Part shown: piece by piece, positions 43,657-60,421 of the stretch
Numbering within the stretch: the first letter of the stretch is position 1
Layout of the letters: each line of letters begins with the position of its first letter
Assembly: GCA_944341445.1 (NCBI GenBank)
Contig: CALVLZ010000004.1
Location: 1-64,000, forward strand
DNA length: 64,000 nucleotides
Origin: an uncultured Clostridia bacterium
Lineage (GTDB): Bacteria; Bacillota; Clostridia; Christensenellales; UBA1242
Direction: 5' to 3'
Notes under the pieces: model-generated
The model's input: the letters and a program-made list of their open reading frames with translations, nothing else
What the model was told of the DNA's origin: nothing
The model's database searches: none
Translations under genes and position numbers: made by a program

Positions 43657-44379
43657 TTAAATTTCTGGTTCAAACCCACTGAAAATAACATTATCGCAAT
43701 GTGGTAAAACTGAAATATAACTTTCGTTATCTTTAACATTATATGCAATAATCAACTTATCTTCATGTTTTTTAATATAGCGGTTAGGTAAGTCTTTAGA
43801 TTCATAACAAATAAACATTGGGTCGCAAAACTTAACGTATTTTAATTTTTTTAATTTGCTTGCTTTAAAAGAACCAATTTTTTTATCTTTATAAAATCTG
43901 CTTTTTAAACCACGAAGAACGGTTGGAGCATTTTCCTTAAACCAATTAACAGCATATGGGTTAGAACTCATAATTGCATATTCGCCTTTATAGTTTGAAA
44001 GCATTTTATAAATTGCACTTTCCATTTTTCCGTTTGCGCAAATGTTAGCAATATTAATAATAACAGGAACTTTGCCATTTATTGTTTTTAATGCTTTTTC
44101 TAAAGTTAAAATTTCAAAATTATCAGTTTTAGCTAGTTTTAAAATTTCATCTAAACTATAGTTCCAAACATATCCGCTTTTGTTTGTTAAACGTGCTAGT
44201 GTTTTTTCTGCAAAACAAATTATATTATCATCGTTCAAACTTTGAACAGTTAAACAAATTGCAAAATTGTTTTTTATTGCTTCTTTTAAAGAATCTGTTG
44301 TGTTTTCTAATATATCATTAACGGCATACCCATTTTTGCAAATTTGAGCATCTGCCAACCAAGTTTCAAAAATATCCAT
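43657..44379 (-). CDS. Degenerate glycerophosphodiester phosphodiesterase-like protein
   Basis: 240-residue protein with the outline of a GDPD TIM barrel but without its catalytic residues. Family members read WL-x-IAHRG early, then PEN, ELDV and HD. Here the same positions read WLADAQICKNG (the His-Arg pair lost), LENT, CLTV (acid pair lost) and FAEKT (HD lost). The downstream order LEKALKTINGKVPVIINI and SSNPYAVNWFKENAP still follows the fold. It is probably a non-catalytic relative with a binding or regulatory role. The start at 44379 follows GAGGAT; the ATG at 44391 overlaps that site. Confidence 0.78.
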   Translation of the reverse strand: MDIFETWLADAQICKNGYAVNDILENTTDSLKEAIKNNFAICLTVQSLNDDNIICFAEKTLARLTNKSGYVWNYSLDEILKLAKTDNFEILTLEKALKTINGKVPVIINIANICANGKMESAIYKMLSNYKGEYAIMSSNPYAVNWFKENAPTVLRGLKSRFYKDKKIGSFKASKLKKLKYVKFCDPMFICYESKDLPNRYIKKHEDKLIIAYNVKDNESYISVLPHCDNVIFSGFEPEI

Positions 44380-44654
44380 AATTATCCTCATTTATTTTTT
44401 AATTGAAAACAATTTTTAAAAATTTTAAGAAAATTTAATCTTTGATAAATAATAACAAATAAAAATTTTTTTTTCCACTATATTTTATAAATTTTAAAAT
44501 TTTAACCAATTTTGCTGGTTTTTAACACAAATTTGTTAATTTTTTTATGATTTTTATATAATTATAATATTTATTTAGTTGAAAAATTAGTTGTTTTATT
44601 TGATAAAAATTTATAAATTTAATATACTTTTTGTAGTTTATTTTAGGAGAAATT

Positions 44655-46451
44655 ATGTCTAGACAAGATCATATTAGAAATTTTTGCATTGTTGCTCATA
44701 TAGACCACGGCAAAAGCACATTAGCTGATAGACTTATTGAGATAACACACACAGTTGATAAAAGAAATTTAAGCAATCAAATGCTTGATAGTATGGACAT
44801 TGAACGTGAACGTGGAATTACAATTAAGTTAACACCAACAACTATGCATTACACTTATAATAATGAAGAATACACCTTAAACTTAATTGATACCCCTGGA
44901 CACGTGGACTTTACATATGAAGTTTCGCGTTCTTTGGCTGCGTGCGAAGGCGCAATTTTAATTGTTGATGCAACACAAGGGGTGGAAGCTCAAACCTTAG
45001 CAAATGTTTACTTGGCACTTGAAAACAACTTGGAAATTTTGCCTGTTATTAATAAAATTGACTTGCCAAGTGCAAACGTTGAAAACACTAGATTAGAGAT
45101 TGAAGATGTTATTGGAATTCCTGCAGATAATGCTCCAGCTGTTAGTGCAAAAGAAGGAACAAATGTTGAAGAAATTTTAAAACAAATTGTTTTGCAAATT
45201 CCTGCACCAAAAGGTGATGAAGATGCTCCATTAAAAGCTTTAATTTTTGATAGTTACTACGACAATTTTAAAGGTGCTGTTTGCATGGTTAGAATTGTTG
45301 ATGGCAAAGTTAAGGTTGGAGATAAAATAAAGTTTTTTCAAAACAACAACACATACGACGTAACAGAAGTTGGCATTTTTTGTCCAAAATGCGTTGAAAA
45401 ACAAATTTTGCAAGTAGGAGATGTTGGTTATATTTGCGCAAGCATTAAAAACGTTAGCGAAACAAAAGTTGGCGACACAATAACACTAGTTAACAACCCA
45501 GCAAAAGAGGCTCTACCTGGTTATAAAGAAGTTAAACCTGTTGTTTATAGTGGTATTTTTTGCGTTGATGGCTCAAAATATAACGACTTAAAAGAGGCTT
45601 TAGAAAAATTAAAACTAAACGATGCATCTTTGGAATATGTTACAGAAGTTTCGCAAGCTTTAGGTTTTGGCTTTAGATGTGGCTTTTTAGGATTATTACA
45701 TATGGAAATAATTCAAGAAAGATTAGAACGTGAATTTGACTTAGATATAATAACAACAGCACCAACAGTTGGTTATATTATTCATAAAACAAATGGGGAA
45801 GTTATTGAAGTTAGTAACCCAATGGAATTGCCAAACCCACAAGAAATTGACTATATGGAAGAACCAATGGTTAGAGCAAACATTTTCACACCACCTGAAT
45901 ATGTTGGAAATTTAATGAAATTGGCACAAGAAAAACGTGGAGAACACAAAGATTTGCAATATATTGATAAAACACGTTGCCAACTTGTTTATGACATTCC
46001 ACTAAACGAAATAATTTACGACTTTTTTGATAAATTAAAAAGTTGTTCTCGTGGATATGCAAGTTTAGATTACGAAATTATTGGCTATGTTCCTAGCAAA
46101 CTTGTTAAACTAGATATTTTATTAAATGGTGAAATTTGTGACGCTTTATCTATTATAGTTCACAAAGATAAAGCATATCAAATGGGCAGAAGCATTGCAG
46201 AAAAGTTAAAAGATGTTATTCCTCGTCAACTTTTTGAAATTCCAATTCAAGCAGCAGTTGGCGGAAAGGTTATTGCTCGTGAAACAGTTAAAGCCATGAG
46301 AAAAGATGTTTTAGCAAAATGCTATGGCGGAGATATTTCTAGAAAAAGAAAACTTTTAGAAAAACAAAAGAAAGGAAAAAAGAGAATGAGACAAATTGGC
46401 TCTGTTGAAATTCCTAGTGATGCGTTTATCTCAATTCTTAAAATAGATTAA
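44655..46451 (+). CDS. lepA: Elongation factor 4 (LepA)
   Basis: Ribosome-associated GTPase that remodels stalled or misaligned 70S complexes. The 598-residue product has [14 protein letters not shown] (G1), the RERGITIK switch, DTPGHVDF (G3), NKIDLPSA (G4), an EF-G-like domain II and the LepA-specific C-terminal domain ([19 protein letters not shown]). GGAGA precedes the ATG. hemW starts 1 base after the stop, a common lepA-hemW pairing in Firmicutes. Confidence 0.97.
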   Translation: MSRQDHIRNFCIVAHIDHGKSTLADRLIEITHTVDKRNLSNQMLDSMDIERERGITIKLTPTTMHYTYNNEEYTLNLIDTPGHVDFTYEVSRSLAACEGAILIVDATQGVEAQTLANVYLALENNLEILPVINKIDLPSANVENTRLEIEDVIGIPADNAPAVSAKEGTNVEEILKQIVLQIPAPKGDEDAPLKALIFDSYYDNFKGAVCMVRIVDGKVKVGDKIKFFQNNNTYDVTEVGIFCPKCVEKQILQVGDVGYICASIKNVSETKVGDTITLVNNPAKEALPGYKEVKPVVYSGIFCVDGSKYNDLKEALEKLKLNDASLEYVTEVSQALGFGFRCGFLGLLHMEIIQERLEREFDLDIITTAPTVGYIIHKTNGEVIEVSNPMELPNPQEIDYMEEPMVRANIFTPPEYVGNLMKLAQEKRGEHKDLQYIDKTRCQLVYDIPLNEIIYDFFDKLKSCSRGYASLDYEIIGYVPSKLVKLDILLNGEICDALSIIVHKDKAYQMGRSIAEKLKDVIPRQLFEIPIQAAVGGKVIARETVKAMRKDVLAKCYGGDISRKRKLLEKQKKGKKRMRQIGSVEIPSDAFISILKID

Positions 46452-46452
46452 T

Positions 46453-47592
46453 ATGAAAAAAGAACTTGGATTATATGTTCATATTCCTTTTTGTAAGTCT
46501 AAATGTGCATATTGTAACTTTAATTCATACGCCAATAAATTTAGTTTAATGAATGATTATTTAGTGTGTTTGTTAAACGAAATAAAGCATTATTCAAAAG
46601 ATTACAAAAATAATTATATAACAACTATTTATATTGGTGGCGGAACTCCAAGCACTCTAACTTCTGGTGCAGTTAACACAATTATATCAACCATAAAACA
46701 AAATTATAATGTAACAAAAAATTGTGAAATAAGCATTGAAGCAAACCCTAATTCAATAACATATGATAATGCTTTAGAATGGAATAGATGTGGAGTTAAC
46801 AGAGTTTCTGTTGGATTGCAAACAACAAAACCAAACTTATTAAAATTGCTTAATAGAACACACACAAAACAAGATTATATTAATGCAATAAACACTTTAA
46901 AAAGTGTTGGATTCACAAACATAAACACAGATTTAATGATTTGCTTGCCAACACAAAAACAATCACAAATAAAAAGTGCAATAAACTTAGTAAATAAGTT
47001 AGGTTGCACCCATATTAGCACATATTCTTTAATTTTAGAAGAAGGAACCCCTCTTTACGAAAAGGTTAAAAACAACCAAATAAAGCCATTAAAAGAAAGT
47101 AAAAGTGTTAGTATGTATAAATACACTATCAAATATTTAAGGAAATGTGGCTTTAAACAATACGAAGTTTCAAACTTTGCAAAAAACGGTATGTGTTGCA
47201 AACATAACGTAAATTGCTGGAATATGGTGCCTTACTTAGGTTTTGGAGCAGGGGCACATTCTTTTAACGGCAAACAAAGATATTCAAATGTGTGCGGAAT
47301 TGAAGATTATATAAGCAAAATCAACAAAGATTATGTTGCAGTGGAAACAAGTGAAATCTGCACAAATAAATCGCTTTTTGAAGAATATGTTATGCTTGGT
47401 TTAAGAAAAACAAACGGAATAAATCTAAGTTACATATTAAAAAATTATAATATAGATTTATTAAACACTAAAAACAAGGAAATTAATTTTTATATTAAAA
47501 ATAACTACTTAATATTAGAAAATAATAAACTATATGCAACAATTGATGGTTTTTTAATATTAAATAAAATCATACTTGATTTAGTGTGCTAA
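46453..47592 (+). CDS. hemW: Radical SAM heme chaperone HemW
   Basis: 379-residue HemN-family radical SAM protein. The cluster motif is PFCKSKCAYCNF; the residue after the third cysteine position is Asn-Phe rather than Cys, which marks HemW (heme chaperone) instead of coproporphyrinogen dehydrogenase HemN. Also present are YIGGGTPSTL, SIEANPN and SVGLQTT. The C-terminal domain is the HemN_C type. A perfect terminator follows. Confidence 0.93.
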   Translation: MKKELGLYVHIPFCKSKCAYCNFNSYANKFSLMNDYLVCLLNEIKHYSKDYKNNYITTIYIGGGTPSTLTSGAVNTIISTIKQNYNVTKNCEISIEANPNSITYDNALEWNRCGVNRVSVGLQTTKPNLLKLLNRTHTKQDYINAINTLKSVGFTNINTDLMICLPTQKQSQIKSAINLVNKLGCTHISTYSLILEEGTPLYEKVKNNQIKPLKESKSVSMYKYTIKYLRKCGFKQYEVSNFAKNGMCCKHNVNCWNMVPYLGFGAGAHSFNGKQRYSNVCGIEDYISKINKDYVAVETSEICTNKSLFEEYVMLGLRKTNGINLSYILKNYNIDLLNTKNKEINFYIKNNYLILENNKLYATIDGFLILNKIILDLVC

Positions 47593-47615
47593 GTGCTAAA
47601 AATTAGCACTTTTTT
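47591..47615 (+). terminator. Terminator of lepA-hemW
   Basis: AAGTGCTAA and TTAGCACTT form a perfect 9-base stem with an AAA loop, then TTTT. The arms equal CIRCE half-sites in reverse order. Confidence 0.85.
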
Positions 47616-47653
47616 ATTTTTAAAAAATTTTTAATAAATCTTGTCATAATTCG

Positions 47654-47683
47654 TTGACATTTTGGATACAATAGGAATAGAAT
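47654..47683 (+). promoter_or_regulatory. Heat-shock operon promoter
   Basis: TTGACA (47654-47659), an 18-base spacer and TAGAAT (47678-47683), immediately before the CIRCE operator. Confidence 0.85.
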
Positions 47684-47686
47684 ATA

Positions 47687-47713
47687 TTAGCACTTGAGAA
47701 GTGAGAGTGCTAA
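47687..47713 (+). promoter_or_regulatory. CIRCE operator (HrcA binding site)
   Basis: TTAGCACTT, nine bases, GAGTGCTAA. This matches the CIRCE consensus TTAGCACTC-N9-GAGTGCTAA except for one base. It lies just after the -10 element, so HrcA would block initiation of its own operon until heat shock. Confidence 0.95.
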
Positions 47714-47749
47714 CAAAACAAATAAACGATTGCTAATGAGGTGGTAGAT

Positions 47750-48820
47750 TTGAAGCATAACGACTATGAATTAAGTGATCGAAAGAAAGAACTTTTATTA
47801 AATGCGGTTGAAAATTATATTGAAAACGCACTTCCAATAACAAGTGAAAAAGTTCATAAAAATTTATTTTCTAATTTAAGCAGTGCAACATTAAGAAATG
47901 AGTTAAGCGCGCTTGAAGAAATGGGTTTTTTAAAACAATTGCACACAAGTAGCGGAAGAATTCCAACAACAAAGGCATATAGGTTTTTTGTTAATAACAC
48001 AATTTTAAACAAAAAAATCAATCCAAAAGTTATAGATGAAATTAAAGATAAATTTATTAATAGGTCTGCATTTTTGTTGGATATGTTAAATGAAGTTGCA
48101 AACAGCATTAATGAAATAACAAAATTGCCAACATTTGTTCATATGAGTGGTTATAACGAGTTAATTATTAAAGGAATTAACATTATTCCATTAATAACAA
48201 GGCAAGCACTTATATTAATTCAAACAAATGCTGGAATTATTAACAACACAATAAATTTAAAAAATATGTTTTCAGAAGAAAATTGCAAAGATGCTAGCAA
48301 GTTCTTAACAAATAACTTCTACAATAAAAGTTTTAACGAAATTATAAATAATTTTAATTATTACAACACATTATTCAAAAAGCAAATTTCATTTTATCAA
48401 GAATTATTTATAACTCTAACAGATATGCTAAAAACATATGCCGAAACTAAAACAAGTTTTGTTAAAAATTCCAACACAACAAAGCTATTAGAAAGCCCTG
48501 AATATAGCAACATTGATAATGCAAAAAAATTTTTAAACTTAATTGAAAATGAAGAAGAAATTAAAACTATAATTGAAAATATTGATGAAAACAATAGTTC
48601 TAACATAACATTTTCAATTGGTGATGAAAATAAATCTGAAAACTTTAATGATTACAGCATTATTAAAGCAAACTATTCAATGGGAAATGGTGTTGTTGCA
48701 AGCATTGGAATTGTTGGTCCAGAAAGAATGGATTATGCAAAAATTGCAAGTGCTTTAAAATATATAATTGATGAAATGCAAAATTCCACCACTCCAGATT
48801 TTGATAAGGGGGATGGTTGA
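47750..48820 (+). CDS. hrcA: Heat-inducible transcription repressor HrcA
   Basis: 356-residue repressor of class I heat-shock genes. The N-terminal winged HTH (ELSDRKKELLLNAVENYIENALPITSEKV, LSSATLRNELSALEEMGFLKQLHTSSGRIPTTKAYR) and the C-terminal GAF-like domain with YSMGNGVVASIGIVGPERMDYAK are complete. The start is TTG 47750, five bases after GAGGTGG; GTG 47741 lies inside that site. It is autoregulated through the CIRCE element and leads the grpE-dnaK-dnaJ operon. Confidence 0.95.
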   Translation: MKHNDYELSDRKKELLLNAVENYIENALPITSEKVHKNLFSNLSSATLRNELSALEEMGFLKQLHTSSGRIPTTKAYRFFVNNTILNKKINPKVIDEIKDKFINRSAFLLDMLNEVANSINEITKLPTFVHMSGYNELIIKGINIIPLITRQALILIQTNAGIINNTINLKNMFSEENCKDASKFLTNNFYNKSFNEIINNFNYYNTLFKKQISFYQELFITLTDMLKTYAETKTSFVKNSNTTKLLESPEYSNIDNAKKFLNLIENEEEIKTIIENIDENNSSNITFSIGDENKSENFNDYSIIKANYSMGNGVVASIGIVGPERMDYAKIASALKYIIDEMQNSTTPDFDKGDG

Positions 48821-48853
48821 ACTTAAAAAATAACACTTTTTAAGGAGATTAAA

Positions 48854-51302
<2,449 letters not shown>

Positions 51303-51313
51303 CAGGTGATATA

Positions 51314-52459
51314 ATGGCAAGTAAAAATTATTATGAAATTTTAGGTGTTGATAAAAATGCTTCTCAAGATGAGATTAAAAGCGCATATAGAAAACTTGCT
51401 AAAAAATATCATCCAGATTTAAACAAAGATAATCCAGAAGCTGCTGAAAAGTTTAAAGAAATTAACGATGCATACTCTGTGTTATCAGATGCAACTAAAA
51501 AAAGCAACTATGATAATTATGGTGACCCAAACGGAAGTCAATTCTTTGGTGGCAACGGAAGTTCTGGTGGCTTTTCTGGTGGCGGATTTAACTTTGGTGG
51601 TTTTGATGATTTATTTAATATCTTTGGAAATTTTGGAGGAGGCGGTGGAGCTTCTTCCAATCAAACCCAAGGAGAAGATATTAGCATTAAAATTAACATA
51701 AGTTTTGTTGAAAGTTATTTTGGTGCAACAAAAGAAGTTGTTTATCCAATGGTTTCAACTTGCGAACATTGTAAAGGAACAGGTGCAAAAAACGGAACAG
51801 AATACACAACTTGTTCTGAGTGCGGTGGCTCTGGTTATGCTAGATACACAGAAAACACAATGTTTGGCAGAATTGTTCAAACAGGTCCTTGCAGAACTTG
51901 TGGTGGCAAAGGTAAAATTATAAAACAAAAATGTGAACACTGCAATGGTAGCGGACTTGATAGAATTAACAAAAAAGTTTCTGTTAATATTCCAGCAGGA
52001 ATTGCAGATGGTCAAATTATTAAAATGAGAGGTTTAGGCAACGCAGGTTACAACGGTGGCCCAAACGGAGATTTGAATGTTTATGTAACAGTAATACCAC
52101 ATAAACTATTAGTTAGAGATAACTACGACTTAAAACTTAAATTATATGTTCCATTTTATATGTTGCTTTCTGGCGGTGAAATTGAAGTGCCATTAGCAAA
52201 AGGAACAACAACATTAAAAATTCCACCATTAACACAAAGCGGAACTGTGTTTAAATTAAAAGGAAAAGGTTTTAAACACTTAAACAGTTCAACTTACGGC
52301 AATTTGGATGTTACTATTGTTGCAGAAAGCCCAAAATCATTGTCTAAAGAAAACAAAGATTTAATTGAACAATTAAAAAATAACTTAAATGTTAACGATT
52401 TTGTTAAATTTAAAGAATATAGCAAAGACCTTTCAAACATAATCGTAAAAGGAGAATAA
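51314..52459 (+). CDS. dnaJ: Chaperone DnaJ
   Basis: Class A J-domain co-chaperone of 381 residues. The J domain ([21 protein letters not shown] with HPD at about 34-36), a Gly/Phe-rich linker, four zinc repeats ([32 protein letters not shown]) and two substrate-binding domains are all present. It stimulates DnaK ATPase. It ends the heat-shock operon, followed by a terminator. Confidence 0.97.
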   Translation: MASKNYYEILGVDKNASQDEIKSAYRKLAKKYHPDLNKDNPEAAEKFKEINDAYSVLSDATKKSNYDNYGDPNGSQFFGGNGSSGGFSGGGFNFGGFDDLFNIFGNFGGGGGASSNQTQGEDISIKINISFVESYFGATKEVVYPMVSTCEHCKGTGAKNGTEYTTCSECGGSGYARYTENTMFGRIVQTGPCRTCGGKGKIIKQKCEHCNGSGLDRINKKVSVNIPAGIADGQIIKMRGLGNAGYNGGPNGDLNVYVTVIPHKLLVRDNYDLKLKLYVPFYMLLSGGEIEVPLAKGTTTLKIPPLTQSGTVFKLKGKGFKHLNSSTYGNLDVTIVAESPKSLSKENKDLIEQLKNNLNVNDFVKFKEYSKDLSNIIVKGE

Positions 52460-52488
52460 GATAGATTTAGTCTATCTTTTCTTTTTAT
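52458..52488 (+). terminator. Terminator after dnaJ
   Basis: AAGATAGA and TCTATCTT form a perfect 8-base stem with a TTTAG loop followed by a T-rich run; the left arm starts at the stop codon. Confidence 0.82.
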
Positions 52489-52541
52489 TTTAAATTCTTT
52501 TACTAAAATTAATAATTTTGTTATAATAAAATGAGGTTATT

Positions 52542-53264
52542 ATGGAATTAAAAAGATTTTTTTCTAATTCAAAAATAGAAAATAATGGTTTTGTTGTTTT
52601 AGAAAATGAAGAGCATAATCATTTAAAAAATGTTTTGCGATTTAAAATTAAAGATAAAGTTATTGTTGTTTGTAATGATAACTTTGATTATGTGTGTGAA
52701 ATTGAAGAAATTAATAAAAACAATTCTGTTTTAAAAGTTATTGAAAAACAAGAAAACAAGCATAATCCTAAAATTAATGTTTCCGTTTTTCAAGCACTTG
52801 TTAAAAATGATAATATGAATTTAATTGTTCAAAAATTAACAGAACTAGGGGTAACAAAACTTATTCCGTTTGAAAGCACTTTTTCAACTTCTAAAATTAA
52901 GGAAGCAAAAACAGATAAGTGGCAAAAAATTAGTAATCAAAGTTTAAAGCAATGCAAAAGAAGTTTATGTATGCAGGTTGAAAATCCTGTTAAATTTTCT
53001 AATATTTTGCCAATGTTAAAAAATTACGATTGCATAATTTTTGCAAACGAATGTGAAAAAACAACATCAATAAAAAACATAAATGAAAAAGCAAATAACA
53101 TTGCATTAATAGTTGGAAGTGAAGGTGGGTTTTCAGAAGAAGAAATAAAACAACTTTTAAATTATGATGCAATATCTGTTACACTAGGAAACAGAATACT
53201 ACGTGCAGAAACTGCAAGCATTGCGTTAACTAGTGTTACAATGTATAAATTTGGAGAATGGTAA
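52542..53264 (+). CDS. rsmE: 16S rRNA m3U1498 methyltransferase RsmE
   Basis: SPOUT-class methyltransferase of 240 residues. An N-terminal PUA-like domain (HNHLKNVLRFKIKDKVIVVC) precedes the knotted domain with KLTELGVTKLIPFES, IVGSEGGFSEEE and LGNRILRAETASIA, the family motifs. It is typically found downstream of dnaJ in Firmicutes; prmA, often between them, is missing here. Its stop overlaps the mtaB start by one base. Confidence 0.93.
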   Translation: MELKRFFSNSKIENNGFVVLENEEHNHLKNVLRFKIKDKVIVVCNDNFDYVCEIEEINKNNSVLKVIEKQENKHNPKINVSVFQALVKNDNMNLIVQKLTELGVTKLIPFESTFSTSKIKEAKTDKWQKISNQSLKQCKRSLCMQVENPVKFSNILPMLKNYDCIIFANECEKTTSIKNINEKANNIALIVGSEGGFSEEEIKQLLNYDAISVTLGNRILRAETASIALTSVTMYKFGEW

Positions 53265-54541
53265 TGGCAAAAGAAAGCAAAGTGTGTTTAATCAATTTAG
53301 GTTGCAAAGTTAATAAGTATGAACTAGATTGTATGGGCACAATATTAAAAAACAATGGTTACAAAATAATAACAGAGCATAAAAAAGCAGATTATTACAT
53401 TGTTAACACTTGCGCTGTAACAAACGAATCTGAGAAAAAAAGCAGGCAATATATTGCCAAATTAAATGCACTAAACCCAAATGCAAAAATAATTGTTTGT
53501 GGCTGTGCAAGCGAGCATGATGTTAATCAATTTAAAGATAAACCAAACGTTATTTCTGTTATTGGTAACTTTGGAAAACAAAATGTTTTAGAATTAATGA
53601 AAGGTGGAATATACAAAAAAGAAAAACAAACTTTGGAATATGAACCTTTGTGTAACCCATTAAAAACAAAAACTCGTGCATATTTAAAAGTTCAAGATGG
53701 TTGCAATAATTTTTGTTCATATTGTTTAATTCCATATATTAGAGGCAGAAGCAGAAGTAGAAATTTGTTAGAGTGTGTTAACGAAGCATATAAACTTGCA
53801 AAAACTTCTCACGAAATTGTTGTAACAGGTATTGATTTATCTAGTTATAGCATAAACAACAAACCAGCTCTTGGCGATTTGATGGTTGCGCTTTCGGATG
53901 TTAACAAATATAATTGCAGGTTAAGATTGGGCAGTTTGGAAGTTATGGTTATAACAGAAGAATTTTTGAAAAAATTGAAAAGTTTACCTAACTTTGCACC
54001 TCAATTTCATTTAAGTATGCAAAGCGGTTGCAATGAAATTTTAAAACAAATGAATAGGCATTACACAGTTATAGAGTTTTTAAATAAAGTTAAATTAATT
54101 AGAAAATATTTTAAAAACGCAAATATAACAACAGATGTTATTGTTGGTTTTGCCGAAGAAACAGATAAGCAGTTTAAAACCACTTGCAAAACTTGCAAAA
54201 AGGCTAAATTTGGGGCAATTCACATTTTCCCATACAGTAAAAGAGATGGCACAGTTGCAGCAAAATTTAATAATGTTTCAAATGCCGTAAAAAAAGAACG
54301 TGTTAAAAAGTTAGAAGAAATAGCTAACAAATTAAAAGCAAAATATATTAAACATACAATTAAAAATTTAAAGCAAGATTATGTTGTTGTTGAAGAAAAA
54401 AATGATGAATACTACGAAGGTTTTACAAGTAATTACGTTAAAACATACATAAAAACAGACAAAAACATATTAGGAACTAATACTTTAATAAAATTTATAA
54501 AGCCGTTTAAAGATGGCATTTTGGGAGAAATTTATGAATAA
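53264..54541 (+). CDS. mtaB: tRNA t6A37 methylthiotransferase MtaB
   Basis: Radical SAM enzyme that turns t6A37 into ms2t6A37 in tRNA. The N-terminal UPF0004 domain has cysteines in LINLGCKVNKYE, NTCAVTNESE and CGCASEH; the radical SAM motif is CNNFCSYCLIPYIRG; a TRAM-like C-terminus ends the 425-residue protein. GGAG at 53253 fits ATG 53264, seven bases away; the ATG at 53258 is too close. Its substrate is the product of the Tsa pathway encoded in part at 2.2-4.2 kb. Confidence 0.94.
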   Translation: MAKESKVCLINLGCKVNKYELDCMGTILKNNGYKIITEHKKADYYIVNTCAVTNESEKKSRQYIAKLNALNPNAKIIVCGCASEHDVNQFKDKPNVISVIGNFGKQNVLELMKGGIYKKEKQTLEYEPLCNPLKTKTRAYLKVQDGCNNFCSYCLIPYIRGRSRSRNLLECVNEAYKLAKTSHEIVVTGIDLSSYSINNKPALGDLMVALSDVNKYNCRLRLGSLEVMVITEEFLKKLKSLPNFAPQFHLSMQSGCNEILKQMNRHYTVIEFLNKVKLIRKYFKNANITTDVIVGFAEETDKQFKTTCKTCKKAKFGAIHIFPYSKRDGTVAAKFNNVSNAVKKERVKKLEEIANKLKAKYIKHTIKNLKQDYVVVEEKNDEYYEGFTSNYVKTYIKTDKNILGTNTLIKFIKPFKDGILGEIYE

Positions 54542-54950
54542 TGATTGTATTTTTTGCAAAATTGCAAAGGGAGAAATTCCAAGTTATAAAGTTTATGAAG
54601 ATGAAAACACTTTTGTGTTTTTAGATATTGCTAACGATTTTTATGGCCATACTTTGGTTATACCAAAAAAGCACGTTAAAAGCATTGTTGAAGCTGATGA
54701 AAAAACAATGTTAAACGTTTTTAAAACTGTTCAACTAATATCTAACCATTATATTAAAAATTGTGGTTTTAGTGGTGTTAATATTGTTAATAATTGTGGT
54801 GAGAGTGCAGGTCAAACAGTTATGCATTTTCACATTCACATTTTTCCAAGAAAAGAAAACGATTTAGGGGAAGTTGGCTGGAAACAAGAAAACATTTCTG
54901 AACTAAAACTAGATGATTTAATAAAACAATTAAAATACACTAAAATGTAA
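54534..54950 (+). CDS. HIT-family nucleotide-binding protein
   Basis: 138-residue histidine-triad hydrolase of the Hint type, which acts on nucleotide-phosphoramidates and related compounds. It starts CIFCKIAKGEIPSYKVYED, has DIANDFYGHTLVIPKKH, and the HIT motif HFHIHIFPR near the end. The start at 54534 lies inside the mtaB end with GGGAGA as ribosome site; the longer frame from 54513 would add non-family residues. Position after mtaB is usual. Confidence 0.92.
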   Translation: MNNDCIFCKIAKGEIPSYKVYEDENTFVFLDIANDFYGHTLVIPKKHVKSIVEADEKTMLNVFKTVQLISNHYIKNCGFSGVNIVNNCGESAGQTVMHFHIHIFPRKENDLGEVGWKQENISELKLDDLIKQLKYTKM

Positions 54951-54979
54951 CTAAAAAATACAAAATTTTGTAATATTGC

Positions 54980-55007
54980 TTGACTTTTTTGAATAAAATT
55001 ATATAAT
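54980..55007 (+). promoter_or_regulatory. Promoter of rpsU
   Basis: TTGACT (54980-54985), a 16-base spacer and TATAAT (55002-55007), forty bases before the likely start of rpsU. Confidence 0.78.
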
Positions 55008-55046
55008 AAACTATGATAATTTTAATATAAGTGGGTGAAAAAAAGA

Positions 55047-55229
55047 ATGTCAACAGTTAGAGTTGGTGAAAACGAAAACGTTGAAAGCGCTATCAAACGT
55101 TTCAAACGTAAATGCCAAAAAGATGGTATTATTGGCGACTTACGTAAACACGAACAATACGAAAAACCAAGTGTTAAACGTAAGAAAAAACAAAAAGCTG
55201 CCATCAAACGTAGCAAAAAACAAAAGTAA
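55047..55229 (+). CDS. rpsU: 30S ribosomal protein S21
   Basis: 60-residue S21, bound near the anti-Shine-Dalgarno end of 16S r[22 protein letters not shown] and [23 protein letters not shown] are the family signature, with a very basic tail. ATG 55047 is preferred; GTG 55035 would add four residues (MKKR) and cannot be excluded because the upstream AGTGGGTGA site is weak. It has its own promoter and terminator. Confidence 0.93.
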   Translation: MSTVRVGENENVESAIKRFKRKCQKDGIIGDLRKHEQYEKPSVKRKKKQKAAIKRSKKQK

Positions 55230-55234
55230 TAAAT

Positions 55235-55265
55235 AAGTAACCATTTTTGGTTACTTTTTATTTTA
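55235..55265 (+). terminator. Terminator of rpsU
   Basis: AAGTAACC and GGTTACTT pair around ATTTTT and lead into a T-rich run. Confidence 0.85.
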
Positions 55266-55376
55266 TAATTATGCTTTTTTCGACAAATAAAGCCAAATTT
55301 AGATAATTGCAATGTTTTTCAAACCATAAAAATTTTGTTAAAATTTAATTAGTAAATGGAAAATAAAGGGGAAATT

Positions 55377-55763
55377 ATGGGAAAATTAACTAATTTAAAA
55401 AGTTTGGCAAATTTGGCAAAACAAAGATTAAGAAATAAAGATTATTCTGCAACACAAATTTCAAATTCAATTAACCACGGAAGCAATAGCTATTTTTTAA
55501 AAAACATTGCAACCTTAAAAAAATTATCTGCTAACACTGAGTTTATAACAATTAGCAACACAGAAGATGTTGAATTTGTTAAAAAGGTTATAGATTTAAT
55601 TCAAAATAACATTGATTTAAACCCAATTTCAAAATTAAAAGATGCAAATGTTTACGATAATTTATCTGATATTGAAAAACAAGCATACATATTAAAACTT
55701 TCTGAAAGATACAACAATGTTAAAAGCAACATTGATAATTTAAAAAATGTTTCAAATTTATAA
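55377..55763 (+). CDS. Hypothetical protein, helical, unknown function
   Basis: 128-residue soluble, helical protein with no recognised domain. It begins GKLTNLKSLANLAKQRLRNKDYSATQISN, contains a short beta-like TEFITISNTEDVEFVKKV stretch and ends with an acidic-basic helix (LKLSERYNNVKSNIDNLKNV). AAAGGGG precedes ATG 55377; an ATG at 55356 has no ribosome site. It stands alone between rpsU and pcrA with its own terminator. Confidence 0.72.
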   Translation: MGKLTNLKSLANLAKQRLRNKDYSATQISNSINHGSNSYFLKNIATLKKLSANTEFITISNTEDVEFVKKVIDLIQNNIDLNPISKLKDANVYDNLSDIEKQAYILKLSERYNNVKSNIDNLKNVSNL

Positions 55764-55787
55764 GATATCTAAAGATATCTTTTTTTA
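55762..55787 (+). terminator. Terminator before pcrA
   Basis: AGATAT, CTAAAG, ATATCT and a run of seven T follow the stop at 55763; the AGATATCT unit is repeated. Confidence 0.75.
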
Positions 55788-55859
55788 TTTTGCTGTTGTG
55801 TTTGATAAAATAATAATTATTTGATAAAATATACTAGATTTATTTATTGGAGGCCTGCT

Positions 55860-60132
<4,273 letters not shown>

Positions 60133-60230
60133 TAATATTAAATTAATAAAACAAATTTTAAAAAACACTTTAAAATTTAAAATTAGTTTGTTATAATATA
60201 TGATAGAATTGAATTGTATAGGAGATAATT

Positions 60231-60410
60231 ATGTTATTAGAACCACCTATTGACGCTCTTATTAAAAAAGTTGGAAGCCCATATAAACTTGCTGTTCTAG
60301 CTGGTAAAAGAGCAAAATATTTAAGCACAGTGCTAACAACAGAAGAATTGGAGAAAAAACATCCAGTAACTCGTGCAGTAGAAGAAATTAACACTGGTGT
60401 TATTGTTTAA
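60231..60410 (+). CDS. rpoZ: RNA polymerase omega subunit
   Basis: 59-residue omega subunit (MLLEPPIDALIKKVGSPYKL, then VLAGKRAKYL and a late KKHPVTRAVEEINTG). The PPI start, the GKRA motif and the VxxAxEEI end are typical; the protein is a little shorter than many homologues. AGGAGA lies five to eleven bases before the ATG. In Firmicutes it commonly precedes priA, as here. A strong hairpin between them shows that priA needs readthrough or its own promoter. Confidence 0.93.
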   Translation: MLLEPPIDALIKKVGSPYKLAVLAGKRAKYLSTVLTTEELEKKHPVTRAVEEINTGVIV

Positions 60411-60421
60411 AGGTTTAATAC

